NCBI RefSeq assembly: GCF_905147045.1
Contig: NC_065898.1
Span: 3,596,001 to 3,660,000 of the forward strand
Length of the DNA stretch: 64,000 nt
Origin: Nymphalis io
Lineage: Eukaryota; Arthropoda; Insecta; Lepidoptera; Nymphalidae
Direction: 5' to 3'
This document shows, one piece after another, positions 1-12,276 of this stretch (its first letter is position 1; each line of letters begins with the position of its first letter). Below the pieces are notes generated by a model that was not told where the DNA came from, searched no databases, and worked only from the letters and a program-made list of their open reading frames with translations. A program made the position numbers and the translations under genes.

Positions 1-146
1 TATTCTCAAGTTATGTCAAATAATATAACTTAATAGTTTCGCCTGCGTGTAAGAGAGGGGGGGGGGGCGGCATGTGTTAGATACCTTATGTAGTTTTTTA
101 TATCGTAGAGATGAGTGGTAATGTGCTAATGCTCCGCTTGGTGTAG

Positions 147-3100
147 ATGGCGCGTGCTGCGTGCTGCAGTGCGTGTGGGCGTCGCGCGGCGTGTCGACGG
201 TGCGCGTGTCGCGCGGGCGCGCGGGTGACACGGCGCGCGTGTTGGTGCGCGCGGCGCCGGCGCTTGTGTGGCCGCCGCACGTAGCCGCGCTCGTGGGCGC
301 CACGCTGCCGGTTAATACTCTTTTTCTTATTACTATTTTTGCGGTTATCACTGAGCCCCATTTTCAGCACAGTCGTATACGCGCGAATGACTTCTACAGA
401 CATACATGTAACATGTAAAACCTTCATAAAAGCTATAGCTAATATATCTTATACTGTTCTTGTCTGTGGACGGAGATGAGAGGTGGTGAAAGGTGGAAAT
501 TTTATTGTGTCCTATGTACTAGTAAAATAACCTCTATTTTAGATATAGCTATTCTGGAATGTAAAAGATAATATATATTTGCAATTTTTGGCAAACTTAA
601 CATATATATATTATATAATATATATATTAAATATATGAAAAATATTTTAAAAACGATGATTTTAAAAACGATGATATATTATACATTGCAGCTTTTACGT
701 AAGTATTCGTTATTAACTTTCCAACGAATATGTGTGCGTGTTTGTGTGTAGGTGGTGGCGGAGGGCGAGACGCTATCGCCTCAGTCCAGTGACCCGCGCG
801 TGACCTCACTGAGCGCGCGTGACGAGACTAGTCCGCTACGCTACCCTGACGCACAGCTCTTCACCGTTACATGTCGAAGGGTACCTCATTCTTTATTTAT
901 ATTCAATTCAAAATTTAGCGACCATACAAACACTAACTATAAGACACAAATAGAATGTGTAATATTTACATTTAACGTACATATATTCTAATATTAATTT
1001 ATTATAAAAACATATATTAAATCAGATAATTATATCTGATTTAATATATGATTTTCAAAAAAGTAATTAAAATAGTAAAAATAAAAATTAAAGTAAAACT
1101 TGTTTTTTTAATATTACAATCATTTTCTATAGAAAGGCGATGCCCGTCTCGAATTAGTGTCATTTACTGAGGACGAGAAAGAGTCCGTTGAGCTGGAGGC
1201 GGCGTGCGCCCCACACGTGTCGAGGATCCGCCTGGAGCCGCCCGACACGCCTGGGAACTGTTCGGGGGGACCGAGGTACGAACTACTTCCTAGAATAACG
1301 AAATTACTGCTTCATCTTAGGTTTCGGAGCCGAATTACATTTTAACGAAAACTAGTAATACCGCAGTTCTTAAGGACTTTCGAATATTATTTAATCCCCT
1401 CCAATTAAGCGTCAAGCATGTTTTAGGAACAACTTATATCAAGATGGAGCATTAGACTTTCACGCTGTTACACGACTCATCATGACCTACTTTGCGTTGA
1501 TGAAAATAAGTGTGGAAGAATTCCATACAACAATGTATTCAACTTCGAGTATGGGATAAATTATAGAAACAAATTAACAGCAGTGCTTTTCTAGATTTGA
1601 ACCCGCTTTATTCGGTTAAGTTCCAGGTTTTTGATACACTGGGCTCAAATATATGAAATTAATTTCTTTGCTTACTTATATCTAGTGTGAAATCTCTTTC
1701 GAATAATGATAATAATTACAGGATATGGTTGCGACCAGGGCAAGAGGTGACAGTTAAAGTTACACTCTTCGACGCCATTGGAAGGGAACTATTAGATGAA
1801 CAAGGACCGAGTGTATCATGGGAGGTCCAACCGAACCATGTTGGAATAGAATACAGATCTAACGATAGATTGTTTGTTGAGACAAATCCAGAGTTTGCTC
1901 CTGTACCAGTTCCTCATAAATATTATCAGGTAATTATTATTGTTTTATTTATATTGGATCTATGTGCAACTTGAAAATTGACTAACAAAATTAAGGTATC
2001 AAGTTACACATGTTATTTAAATTGTAATTTACATAATCACATATAAGAACTCCTTTACAAAATCTTTTTTACGTTGGAAATGTTAGAATTTTTTCCTTTG
2101 CCTTTCATTGCAACATATTATTTTGTATAAAAATGTATTTCTTTATTTATATTTAAAATTTTCATTTGTTTAAGACTTTATTATATAAGAATGTTATTAT
2201 TTTGTTTTAGCTTGTAGTGGCGAATGAACAAGCAATAGGATGGAGTGGAGTGCTCAAAGCTGCTATTCCTGACGCTGCGGCCACTATTCAAGCTAAAGTC
2301 GTAGCCCCGTTGAAGTGTGAACCATTAAAAGTAAGCTTTAAAAAACCTACATGATAATATTCTCCTAACCGATTTAGGCTACAGGAACTATTTTTAAGGG
2401 TGATTAGGTGGTTGTTTGCGCGAACTCAAGTGTACTCCATATTTGCTCACTCATAATCAGATGCGACGACAATCCGACACGACCGGAAAGTGTAAGAAGT
2501 AAGACAAAAGTGCTTGCCGAGGCTCAGGATTATAAACATTGAGCACAATCAGACTCCGATACTGAATTTTTCGACCGAAAAACCAATATCGAATCTGTGA
2601 CCTTATAAGCTAGCTACAAGAACAATGTATATTTATATTAAAAAAGTATATCAATCTATAATTTAAATTGGCAAGATCATCTTCAGTGGCCATCTTTAGT
2701 GGTTAGAACGTGTGAATCTAAACCAAAGGTCATGGGTTCAAACCCAAGTAAGCACCACTGAATTGTGATGTGCTTAATTTGTGTTTATAATTCATCTCAT
2801 GCTTGGCAGTGAAGGAAAACATTGCAAAGAAACCTGCATGTCACTAAAATTCTGCCACATGCCAAACAGCATCGAAGGAACATGGTGGAACCTTCTCCTT
2901 AATGGGAGAGGAGGCCTTAGTTCCGCAGTAGGACATTAATATGTTGTCACTTTACTTTTTTTTTTAAAATTTAAACTGTCTTTTAGGTGAATACGGCATG
3001 GGAAAGTGAATCTGTCCCGAACATAGCAACAATATCAGGAGGTAGTGGGAAGTATGCAGTAGAGGTGCCTAAAGGAGTCACAGCCAGTGTAGAAGGCGGT

Positions 3101-6100
3101 AGACTCTCCGCAACCGTTCCAGCACCGGGGTCTTATGACCTACATGTGATCGACTTGTGTGTAGGTGGAGAGAGGCAGCTTATTGAGGTAGGAACTATTT
3201 AATCTATACAAATGTCAGGGCAACCAAAAAGTTTAAATTAAACATAGTATATATATATAGCGATAAATTATATATCAATCAATAGGATGGCTCTGTTAGA
3301 CTTTCCTCGTACCACACAATGATTGAAATATCTTCTGTTATTTTAATGTTTCTGTTTTAAACCACATAATTATGTTTGCCATTAAGCAATGTGTATATGT
3401 CAATTTCTATTTTATATTTATTCCAATCTAAAAACAATACCTTAAACAGGATGGGCCCGTTATAATATTAGTTTAATATAGTTTAATATTAGTTTAATTA
3501 TATTATCTGTTTATTTAATTTTTAATATTTGGTTTTTTTATAGGTCAATGTTGAAGAAGTTCTCAGTGTCGAAGTGTCAACAGCTCGTGCGGTTTGCGTC
3601 GACGGCTGCGTTCCTATAAGTGCCTTGGTTAAAGGAATATCGCATAGATACTTGAGCACAAGCAGGGAACCGGATTGGAAGTATACCGGCCAAATTGTCG
3701 TGAAGGATGGAAACCTATGTGGGTTGAAGGAAGGGTCTGGCCGAGTTCGTGCTTCCTTCGGTGGTGTTCGGAGTCCTGAAGTTGAGGTATACAAATTTTC
3801 TTTTAAGTTGTTGACTCTGGTGGTATACTTTGCTATAAATTTAACAGTGGTGGCTGTTCGTTTTGACTTGTCATAATAATAATATTTCATTGTGCTACTA
3901 ATTTTTTTTTTTTTGAAAGAAAGGGTAAAAACCCGGTATGGAAGTTCGCAGGCCTATCGGGACGATAGGTTTCACTCGTTCATCAGTTATTGTCCTTCCT
4001 TGAAGAATGAGTTCTGTAATGCGCGTTGATTACAAACATTCCACGTGTGCGGTACAGGTGGTGGTGTTCCCGGCGCTGCGCGTGGAGCCGCCGTCGGCGC
4101 GCGTGCCGGCGGGCGGGCGCGTGCAGCTGCGGCGCGCGGGCGGGCCCCCCGCGCACCTCGCCACGCTGCACTACCGCGCCACGAGCGGACAGCAGCACTT
4201 GCAGGTACGCACCACACGTACCATATTGTATAAGTCAAAAATAACAAGTTCCTATTTTATTTATTAATTATTTTACTTACTATTTTTCATAAAAAAATAG
4301 GCTACAAAATAGTTTCACCATACCGATTTCAGTCGTGATTGCTATTTCAAAACAGTGCGTGTAGTGCGAGTTTTTTTTTACTTATCAGATAGCTTTGACG
4401 TTAACTGTGATGTGTATTGAATTTCGATTATTGTCACTAGATGGCGCTGTTTTCATTTCATAAAAATCTCAATTAACGCATCGCTGTGGAATAGGTGAAA
4501 TAGCTGAAAAAATGTGTTATAGTTGGAAAATAATAATCTTAACTCATTAGAAATGCTAATATATAGTAATAGCTTTACTATAGACTGTTAAAGTAAATAT
4601 TGTATTTAATTGCAGGTGTCGTCATCGGGCTTAGCGCAAGGTTTGTCTACTGGAACTGCACGCGTAAAATTGGTCGCACTGGACATAGCTAACGTAGAAC
4701 TAGCAAGTGCTGAGGCAGAAATCGAGGTACAATTTAGTTAACATTATTGTCACTTTTTTATATACACCATCAATTCTCCACATATATGTTCGAAATTTCA
4801 GTATTACATTTTCAATTCTGTTTTTTTTTTTTTCAATTTAAATTTAGTTCCTTAAGGTTTACTAATGCCGTGTGGTATTGCCATCGAAACATATAACAGC
4901 ACACTTACGTTGATACAACCCTCCAGGTGGTACCCATCGCGAACCTGCGCGTGCGAGCTGCCACGCAGACGTTGCTGGTAGGCCGGCCAGGCCCCGTGTG
5001 GGTGGCGGCGGGCGGTCTGTCGGCCAGCGCGCTGGGCTCGCTGCAGCCTGCGCCGCGCGTCACGTGGAGCCTGCGCGACCCCACCTCCGCGCGCCTCTAC
5101 ACCACGCACGTGGACGGTGAGACCTAAAAAACATGATCGACATCAGCAGCTTTTAAGAAAAAACATTACTATAATTAATAACATTTGCTTTTGAAGTCAG
5201 ATTAAACCGATCAATCTGAATTTACTTTAGAAAAGTCGATAACGGTATACATCTGTAATAAATATACTAGAGTTACTTTTAAGGATAACAAGTTGTCTGA
5301 AAATATGCGAAAACTACAGGAGACAAAGATTTTATGCTTTTTTTTCAGATCTGCTAGAGAGGTCGGTGGCAGAAGGGCTGTCGGTGCGCGTTGTTCCTTT
5401 AAAGCCTGGCGTCATTACGCTTGACGTACGAGTACGGAATATGGGACAGGTATTTTAGGTTGTTTATATTGTTGAAATATTTTATTGAGAAACGTTAAGT
5501 CTACCATTATTAACGTTTCGACGTGCCTGTATTGTATCTCAATTTGTGGAATTGCAAATTTTGACACCATATTTCAGAACTCCTTTTTTAAGTGCAATTC
5601 TTATTTTAAATCAATAGTACTTTACTAATTACACATTGAATAATATAAGGTCTCAAAATTTTTTTAACATAATACAGCATCTAATTTTTTTAAATATTTT
5701 ATATCAGATAGCGGAAACGAGATCCTGGGATAGTACAATTGAAATCCTTGGCGTATCGGACATACGGATGTCAATCGACGGTCTCTCGGACTTAATGGCC
5801 GGTGATCGCTTGGCTCTGGCAGTTGGCGCAATGGTGCGCTTGAAGTCTTTACCAAGAGGCACTTGGTCCGCATATGAGGATGGTGCATTCGAAGTGAATA
5901 ACATTGGTGAAGTGAGAGGATTAAGACCTGGGCACGGGGTCATTGTTGTAAAACATAAGGACGAGAGAAATAACATTGACAGAGAAGCGGTAGGTTATTT
6001 TTATTTAAATTTTGTTTCTTACTAAAAAGTTGCTTTTACATAATATGTAATTAAAATCAACACTGATTGATACCAACTGTATAAAAACCTCACATAGTGT

Positions 6101-9100
6101 TTAGTACACTTTATTTTTCGCTTCTATGAATTTCATCTCGATCAAACCCTATTCTAGATGTAATCATAGTCCACGAGTTAAGTTCGGTTGTGTCCACACT
6201 GGCAGGTGGTTCACGTGGAGGTGTCGAGGCCGCAGTACTGCACGGCGGAGCCGGCGGGCGAGGCGGACGAGGTGGGAGTGCGGCTTGTAATGCGCAGCGC
6301 GCTCGGCCGCGAGCTACTGGCGCCGCAAGCCAACGTGTCGCGAGCCGCGCCGCGCGCCGACGGGTAACGACACACTGCGTTGTATTGTAGACAGAAGGGT
6401 CACAGAAAATTGGCCACAGACATAGATACATAGCAGTCTTATTTCCCTACAATAAAGGATAATATTTCTTATCAATGTGATTTGGTGGACCCATAGAATG
6501 CTCCATTTTCCCAACCACTTTTATTTTTAATTATATAAAAATATATAGATTCCTGCTCGAAGAACTAATTAAGATAATAATAAGATAACTCTTATCTATA
6601 CTAATATTATAAATATAAAAGTAACTTTGTCTGTCTGTTATACATTTACGGCTAAACAACTAAATCAATTTCTATGAAATTTGGTTGAAGCCCCCCCCCC
6701 CCCCCCACTCAACACGTATGTGAAACCGCAGACGAAAACTTAATTGATATTATAAATACATATTTTACATAGCAAAATAATAAATTGTATCGCTCGAAGT
6801 TGTCTGGTAAGAGTGTGTTATAACATATCATTTATATATCAATGCAGTGCCCCGGGTAATGAACTGGTTATGGCCGGCTTAGATGCAGCCGGAGCGTTTA
6901 TGACCTTCCAAAGTTCTATAGGCGGCACTACTGTCACTGACGAAGTTTGGGTTGTTGGTTCCGATATAAGCGCTAACAAGGTTACAGGTGAGATAATATT
7001 GCTATAATATTTATTAACTTTGAAATAGCCATTTTCCACAAACGCATGTTGTATGAATATTTATTATACGATACAAATTATATACATTTCAACTGTAAAA
7101 AAAAACCTGACACTAAAAATTTACTTGTAACTCCAAAAACAAGATAAAACTTAATTATATGTCAGAAAAGTTTGTATAATTAATTAAAATAAGCAATAAA
7201 ATTATCTGTTGTATACATGTGTTAAAATATGAGCTATGAAGTTTATAAACCAAAACTAATCTTTTTCAGCCGCCGGCAGCTGGGCGATATGCCTCGAGGG
7301 AGTCGGCTGGCGAGCTCCTCCGCACGTGAGCCTGTACCCGGGCGCCGGCCTCACGCTGGCCGTGCTCGACGCGGACGCGCCCGCCCGGCACACCTTGCGC
7401 CTCGACCGCCCGCCCACCTCCGTCACCGTACACCAGATACCCATTCACAGGGTGAGGCCTTCTGATCTCAAATAGTATATTAATATTTTATTATGTTGAG
7501 TAGATGTCAGATGCTTACAACGGGCATATACTAGCCTAATTTAACGTTACACATAGTTATATATTAAAATATTTGAACTGTTCGAGACTTTAATAAGCCA
7601 TTAAAAAAGAGCCTTAAATATAATGGTATGTAAATTATAATCATTTTCAACCATCTCAAATATCACGATACTCTCATTTATCAGAAAGCATATACGCAAA
7701 TAATTGTATTAAAATTTTATCCAAATATGTTGGTATCATTTTAAATGTTGTGAATTGAACCACAAAGCTGATATAGCCTAGTGGTTAGAACGCATGCATC
7801 TTAACCGACGATTGTGGGTTCAAAGCCGGGCAAGCACCACTGATATTTCATGTGCATAATTAGTGTTTATAATTCATCTCGTGATTGACGGTGAAGGAAA
7901 ACTTCGTGAGGAAAACTGCATGTATCTAATTTCATTGAAATTATGCCACATGTATATTCTACCAACCCGCATTGGAGCAGCGTGGTGGATAAGCTCCAAA
8001 CCTTTTCCTCAAAAGGGAGAGAAGGCCTTAGCCCAGCAGTGGGGCATTACGAGGCTGTTACTGTACTGTTACTACTGAACCACATTAATTATTACTAAAA
8101 AAGAAATGTTTTAACTTTGCTGGCAACATCTTTCAGTTATTTATTTATTTATGATTCGCCAGTGGTAATTTCATCAAGACATACACAGTAATTTTGTCTC
8201 AATGAATTAATTTAAATCTTTTATCTTTCAAAGCAAACACAACATGCATTAATTATTTAAGAGCAGTACATGTACTATTACACTATTAAGTAGTATCAAG
8301 ATTTTCTAAAAACTAATTGTATACGTATACATAGGAAACTTAAACCCTATCAATAAAAAACAATTTAACACAAGTGACAAAAATTATTATAGATAACCAA
8401 GTTATATAAAAAAATAAAACATTAACATAAAATTAGTACCAACATTTATATAATGCACAACAGCACTGCACGCTATACCCTCGCTCACATAGACATTAAT
8501 GGAGTCGCGTTACCGGCGTAACGTCCTTTTACAGAGATTAATACTAACAGTGTTACGCTCTCCTTATAGAATTTTGTTTGAACAGACCGTCCTGGGATTC
8601 GAACCTGAAATCCCAGGAGAAATAAATCATATTCGTTTATATTATATTATATTTTTTGCACGAGTAATTGAAAATGTTAAAATACATTATTAACAGATGG
8701 AGTTTCTACCAGGCGAATGGCCTTCTTCATTTGTACCCTTAATCATTGAAGGGTCCGGTCTCACATCAAGTCCGCTTTTATGTACAGAAGAACAAAAGTA
8801 TGCACTGGAAGGCATTCAAGTTGAATTACCCTATTCTTGTCGTACAAAAACGCCCCATACTGCTCAAGCAACACTGGATATTCCCAGTGGTAAGTGAACA
8901 ATTCCAAGTTATATGACATAAGATATACATATCGTATTTAATGACTCCCTAACTACATATAATAATATTTCTAACATTCTAATGTGGATTTCTTGTCCAA
9001 TTAAAAAAAGAATAAGAATAGTTCAATGAGTATGAATGTCTGATTTGAAAGATCCAGGGCTACAGCCCCGGGGCCAACACAAGGGAGGAACCCCAATAAC

Positions 9101-10575
9101 ATTTAGACAACAGAAATTTATACAACATCATTTAATATAGTATATTATGTAGATATAGTAAAATACATACAGTGTAATTACAGGCACAAGGGACATAACA
9201 TCTTAGTTCTCAAGGGTGGTGGCGCATTAGTGATGTAAGCGATGGTTAACATTTCTTACAATGCCAATGTCTATGGGCGTTGGTGATCACTTACCATCAG
9301 GTGGCCCATATGCTCGTCCGCTTTCCAATTCCTAAAAAAAAAAAAAGAAAATTTTCAATTTATTTGGAAACAATTAGGGTGCTTCACTCCTTTGGTTGGA
9401 GCTTATTCAACCACGCTGCTCCAATTCGGGTTGGTGGATACACATATGTCAGTTAAATTAACGACATGCAGGTTTCGTCACGATATTTCGATCACCGAGC
9501 ACGAGATGAATATAAACACAATTTATGCGCATACAAATTCAGTGGTGCTTGTCTGGGCTAGAACCCGAGAACATCGGTTAAGATTCACGCGCTCTAACCA
9601 CTCTGCTCTTAATTCTAACCATTATTTACATATTTCAGGTCAATTGGGTTGTTCAATAGTGACAGCAAGTCAGGTCACAGTAGCATCTGAGGTTGAACTG
9701 TGCGCTGAATGGGGCGTATCACGAACTTGTACTAAAGTGCAACTTCTACCTAAAATAAAAGTATCAGAAACGAAAGTATCACTTCTAAACCCCCCTACTA
9801 CCTTCACTATAAACGGACATCCACATGCATTGAAGTTTGTTAAATTAAGTACATCTCCGGGGTTGAAACTCGAAATGAATACGAATGATGGCGAAATAAA
9901 TGTTTCGGTGAAAAGTGAAACAGTTACATGTGGAATCGGTTGGGTTAATGTGATATCTAAGTTGACGTCACAAGAGATGAAAGTTGAGGTTGAAAGAGAA
10001 TGTGATATTGCTTGTGGTACATTACTCGGGGCATTATTAACACTTCTAATGCCATATTTACCAACATTAGTCACGGTATTGGCTATTGCAGCTGGCTATT
10101 TATATGGTGAGTATTTAAATTTCTTAATTAAAATGAAGTAACATATTTCATACATATATAAATTCTGTATTGTTTTATTGAAAACTATCCATCTTGGCTT
10201 TCCATAGGTATAATAAGAAAGATGGATTTGGTTAGACGTAAAGTATAAAACTAGTCAGTAGGTTCGAACTCATACTTTTATACCAAAAAATGAAAAGGGT
10301 TTCTTGGAAACACTCTTTTTTTTTTAAATATTAAACAAAGTATGCTTTAACTATTTACAGTTCAATCGAGGCTCAATAAAAAAGGCAAGATCCAAATGCC
10401 GACCGAGCCGGCTCAGCCCGTGGGGCCGGAGACGCCGCAGCTACGCAGCCGCACGTGGTCGCGCAGCCCGTACGCCACCGGCGGGCCCGCCGCGCCCGTC
10501 TACGGCGACACCAGCGTGTTGCCGGACGCCAGCTTCTCGCCCAACTCTACGAGGATTCACTCGAGATTCCTTTAG
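147..10575 (+). CDS. Nup210: Nuclear pore membrane glycoprotein 210 (gp210), 3' part, 18 exons
   Basis: Integral pore-membrane nucleoporin, anchored in the nuclear envelope with its large domain in the lumen. Exons read by eye: 147-310, 752-880, 1133-1275, 1722-1929, 2211-2330, 2987-3187, 3544-3786, 4058-4204, 4616-4726, 4927-5116, 5349-5449, 5708-5989, 6206-6363, 6848-6987, 7270-7451, 8697-8889, 9639-10106, 10361-10575. All have AG/GT borders and join in phase to about 1130 codons with no stop before TAG at 10573-10575. Recognition rests on order and motifs: FTVTC then a Cys-rich stretch, GGSGKY followed by a DLCVGG loop, a BIG2-like segment ending SSSGLAQGLSTGTARV (exons 8-9), and a C-terminal hydrophobic span before a Ser/Arg/Pro tail, as in animal gp210. 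The 5' half of the gene lies off the window. The first exon could instead begin at 168, after the CTGCAG. Family assignment is strong; exact splice sites are inferred. Confidence 0.9.
646..676 (+). repeat. Short tandem direct repeat
   Basis: The unit ATTTTAAAAACGATG occurs twice in a row, just upstream of the exon at 752, in AT-rich intronic DNA. Probably a replication-slippage duplication. Confidence 0.6.
1011..1050. repeat. Perfect 18-bp inverted repeat in a Nup210 intron
   Basis: Arms 1011-1028 and 1033-1050 are exact reverse complements separated by 4 bp (ATTA). They could form a long AT-rich hairpin or cruciform. It lies about 80 bp before the exon starting at 1133. No terminal element or target duplication was identified. 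Confidence 0.8.
2395..2600 (+). repeat. Degenerate dispersed repeat remnant in a Nup210 intron
   Basis: A GC-richer patch inside an AT-rich intron with a texture seen repeatedly in lepidopteran introns (GCGCGAACTCAAGTGTAC, then CAATCCGACACGACCGGAAA, then TTTTCGACCGAAAAACCAAT). A possibly related scrap appears near 32810-32850. No coding potential was seen. Family assignment is uncertain. Confidence 0.35.
2683..2953 (+). repeat. tRNA-derived SINE (family 1), intronic, diverged
   Basis: The head contains the pol III box A-like AGTGGTTAGAACG and box B-like GGGTTCAAACCC. The body follows with AATTTGTGTTTATAATTC, GTGAAGGAAAACAT, CATGGTGGAACC and TTCCGCAGTAGGACATTAA. At least nine related copies or fragments occur in this window. 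It resembles the Metulj-type SINEs of nymphalid butterflies, though the family name is a memory-based comparison. It lies in the intron between exons at 2211-2330 and 2987-3187. Confidence 0.8.
4058..4726 (+). other. Nup210: BIG2-like immunoglobulin-fold domain of Nup210 (exons 8-9)
   Basis: Two exons (4058-4204 and 4616-4726) split one bacterial-Ig-like (BIG2) domain. The first encodes the strand start (VVFPALRVEPPSARVPAGG), and the second begins at SSSGLAQGL, which matches the conserved S/A-x-G-L-V-x-G-L-A turn of this fold in vertebrate gp210. The lumenal domain of gp210 is a chain of Ig-like folds. The first of these exons is extremely GC-rich and the second is AT-balanced. Confidence 0.65.
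6596..6735 (+). repeat. Lepidopteran dispersed repeat end with a C16 tract
   Basis: The segment begins CTATACTAATATTATAAATA and continues with AAGTAACTTTGTCTGTCTGT and a degenerate CGGCTAAACAAC...ATGAAATTTGG. This opening is very common in lepidopteran introns. A pure C tract of 16 (6691-6706) follows. Related 3' ends in the window are at 46590-46790 and 47540-47714. The class of the parent element is not resolved here. Confidence 0.5.
7764..8077 (+). repeat. tRNA-derived SINE (family 1), near full length
   Basis: The head is GATATAGCCTAGTGGTTAG with a box B-like GGGTTCAAAGCC. The body is intact to the 3' end AGCAGTGGGGCATTACGAGG followed by a CTGTTACTACTG tail. It lies in the 1.2-kb Nup210 intron between 7451 and 8697, in the same orientation as the gene. 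Confidence 0.85.
8588..8620 (-). repeat. tRNA-like T-arm remnant with a 9-bp inverted repeat
   Basis: CCTGGGATT and AATCCCAGG pair perfectly across 8 bp. On the minus strand the segment reads GGTTCGAATCCCAGG, a textbook tRNA T-arm/box B. No full tRNA cloverleaf can be folded around it, so it is probably the head of an eroded SINE. It sits about 80 bp before the exon at 8697. Confidence 0.45.
9160..9345 (-). repeat. Dispersed repeat family 2, inverted copy in Nup210 intron
   Basis: In reverse orientation it reads CGGACGAGCATATGGGCCAC, then CTGATGGTAAGTGATCACCA, then CCATAGACATTGGCATTG, ending with GTCCCTTGTGCCTGTAATTA. The same string of blocks is at 54418-54715 and 63530-63760 in the plus orientation. 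No ORF and no tRNA head was seen; the class is unknown to me. Confidence 0.75.
9370..9612 (-). repeat. tRNA-derived SINE (family 1) ending 26 bp before a Nup210 exon
   Basis: Inverted copy: the body starts around GGAGCTTATTCAACCACGCT and the tRNA-like head lies at the right end (GGTTAAGATTCACGCGCTCT and AACCACTCTG). The extreme 3' end is missing. It abuts the branch-point/acceptor region of the exon at 9639, and an open frame runs from 9392 through the SINE into the exon. Confidence 0.8.
9639..10106 (+). other. Nup210: Nup210 penultimate exon: last lumenal domain and transmembrane helix
   Basis: At 468 bp this is the longest exon of the gene in the window. It starts after a TTTCAG acceptor and ends at TATATG|GTGAGT. 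It encodes the final lumenal strands with several Cys residues and then a hydrophobic helix of about 25 residues starting near CGTLLGALLTLLMPYL and running to AIAAGYLYG. This is the single pore-membrane anchor of gp210. The final exon (10361-10575) supplies a basic stop-transfer (VQSRLNKKGK) and a Ser/Pro/Arg-rich cytosolic tail of about 70 residues. Confidence 0.85.
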
Positions 10576-10773
10576 TGATGAATGTGTAGTGTAAACTATT
10601 TATTGTGACGTCAGCTAAGATTCCAAAGTATCGACAATCGTGTTAAAGCTATACGGGAATTTAACCTATGAAACTGCAAATTACTAAAGAGACCAATGTT
10701 TAATCGAAATTTTTTGATAATTTTATTTTTTTAACTCATGTCTCTAGTGTGTGCACAGGTAAAATTTGAAGAA

Positions 10774-10779
10774 AATAAA
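10774..10779 (+). terminator. Poly(A) signal of Nup210
   Basis: AATAAA lies about 200 bp after the stop codon, giving a short 3' UTR. It is the first canonical hexamer downstream of the gene. Confidence 0.6.
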
Positions 10780-12276
10780 GTGTGACGTAAATTATAATTT
10801 GTGTTCAAAATAATAATGTAAATAATCAATTTAGTAAGTTGGCTATGAATTGGAAATTATCAAATAATATTATAAAAAGTAAACTTTATACTGCTAATCT
10901 GTTAAAACTTTGCCATTGGTCAAAAATGTGTCTCGATATTTCATGACTATATAAAAAAAATAAACAACATATAAATATAATATATGTCCGTCCTAAAACT
11001 ATATTGCATTTGTTTATGTATGAATAATATTATTATGCCTACAACAAAACCTCAATTTAATTGTATTAATATTGCTAAGGTATATGTAAATAAGGTTAGA
11101 CAATTATTATTGGTGTTAACTAACCAGTTATTTTACATCCAAGCGTAACACAATTTCTTGAATTGAATTTGACTTTTTGAATTGACCCTGGTCAGTGTGC
11201 TCAGTAGATTCCAAAGTAGTAAGAGTAATGACAACGAAAACTGATAGATCATTTAAATGCAGTGTTAATGTTATCAACTCTAATGGGCTTTTTATGGTAT
11301 TCATTTGTATAACATTTCCTATGACTTTATGTGGCTTGACGTGACAGTTCTAGTTGGAATTGTTAAATACGATTGAATCTTTGGAAACTCACTCAGGCCC
11401 GCTTCCTACCTATGTATGTATGTGGCAAAATTGATGGTTATGGTTTTTAATAGTCTTAGAGGGAGATGAATAGATTGAAAATTAAACCAGTGGTATAGGG
11501 ATAAAATACAGTCTTAGTGTTTTTTTTTTCATCAAAAAAAGTAAGTTCTGAAACTATTATTTATATCTGATTTAGTCATTAACTAGTTTTTTTTTATTAT
11601 TTAGTTATGATGTTTATTGTGATAATGATTTGTGTTGATGTTTATTAATAATGTAATAATGATAGGATCATATTCTAATAATTCGCCAACTATAACTATA
11701 ATGATATCCATGGGGACTAGCGTAGAAAAACAAATGAATTACAATTATAATATAGTACAGGCAGGCTACTTGGAACGATAAAAAAATATATAACTGGATA
11801 TACCTACAATATATAGTTTATTGGTTGTGAATAGTATAGTATGCGATCCCTACATACCAATAAATACTTTGGAAGTACAAATGTATATTATATTTATAAT
11901 TTTTGACTAAAAAAAAAAATAGTTTGAACAGCATTCCCATGGGTTCAGGCAAAAAGTATGTATGAGCTTACTGACTTAAATTTTTATCTGTCACGATTTC
12001 TAACTATTAAAAATACTAGTATTATCGCTTGTGGTAAAAATCCGCATTATTAGTGTGTTTTCGAATGATATTTTTAACATGTATTTCTTAGCATAGTATA
12101 AAAAAGAACTGTGGCTATTTTAGTTGTTTTCATATTAATCAATACATAAAAAACATAAGAAAAACACTTTTTTTAATTTATTATATTCGTAATTTGTGAC
12201 ATTGAACACATCCGTTATCTTGTGCATCCTTGTAGCACAGACGATGTGATTATTCATGTTTATCTGACCATGTTAT

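Noticed and set aside
161..418. Open frame reading past the first Nup210 exon on the plus strand, and overlapping minus-strand frames at 16-427
   Set aside because: Everything after 310 is intron read-through; the minus frames are GC-rich shadows of the exon.
3983..4267. Several overlapping open frames on both strands around 4.0-4.2 kb
   Set aside because: They are shadows of the GC-rich Nup210 exon 4058-4204, rich in Arg/Ala/Pro because of composition.
9392..10141. A continuous 249-codon plus-strand open frame
   Set aside because: Its first third is inverted SINE sequence in an intron and its end runs past the donor at 10106. Only 9639-10106 is Nup210 exon.
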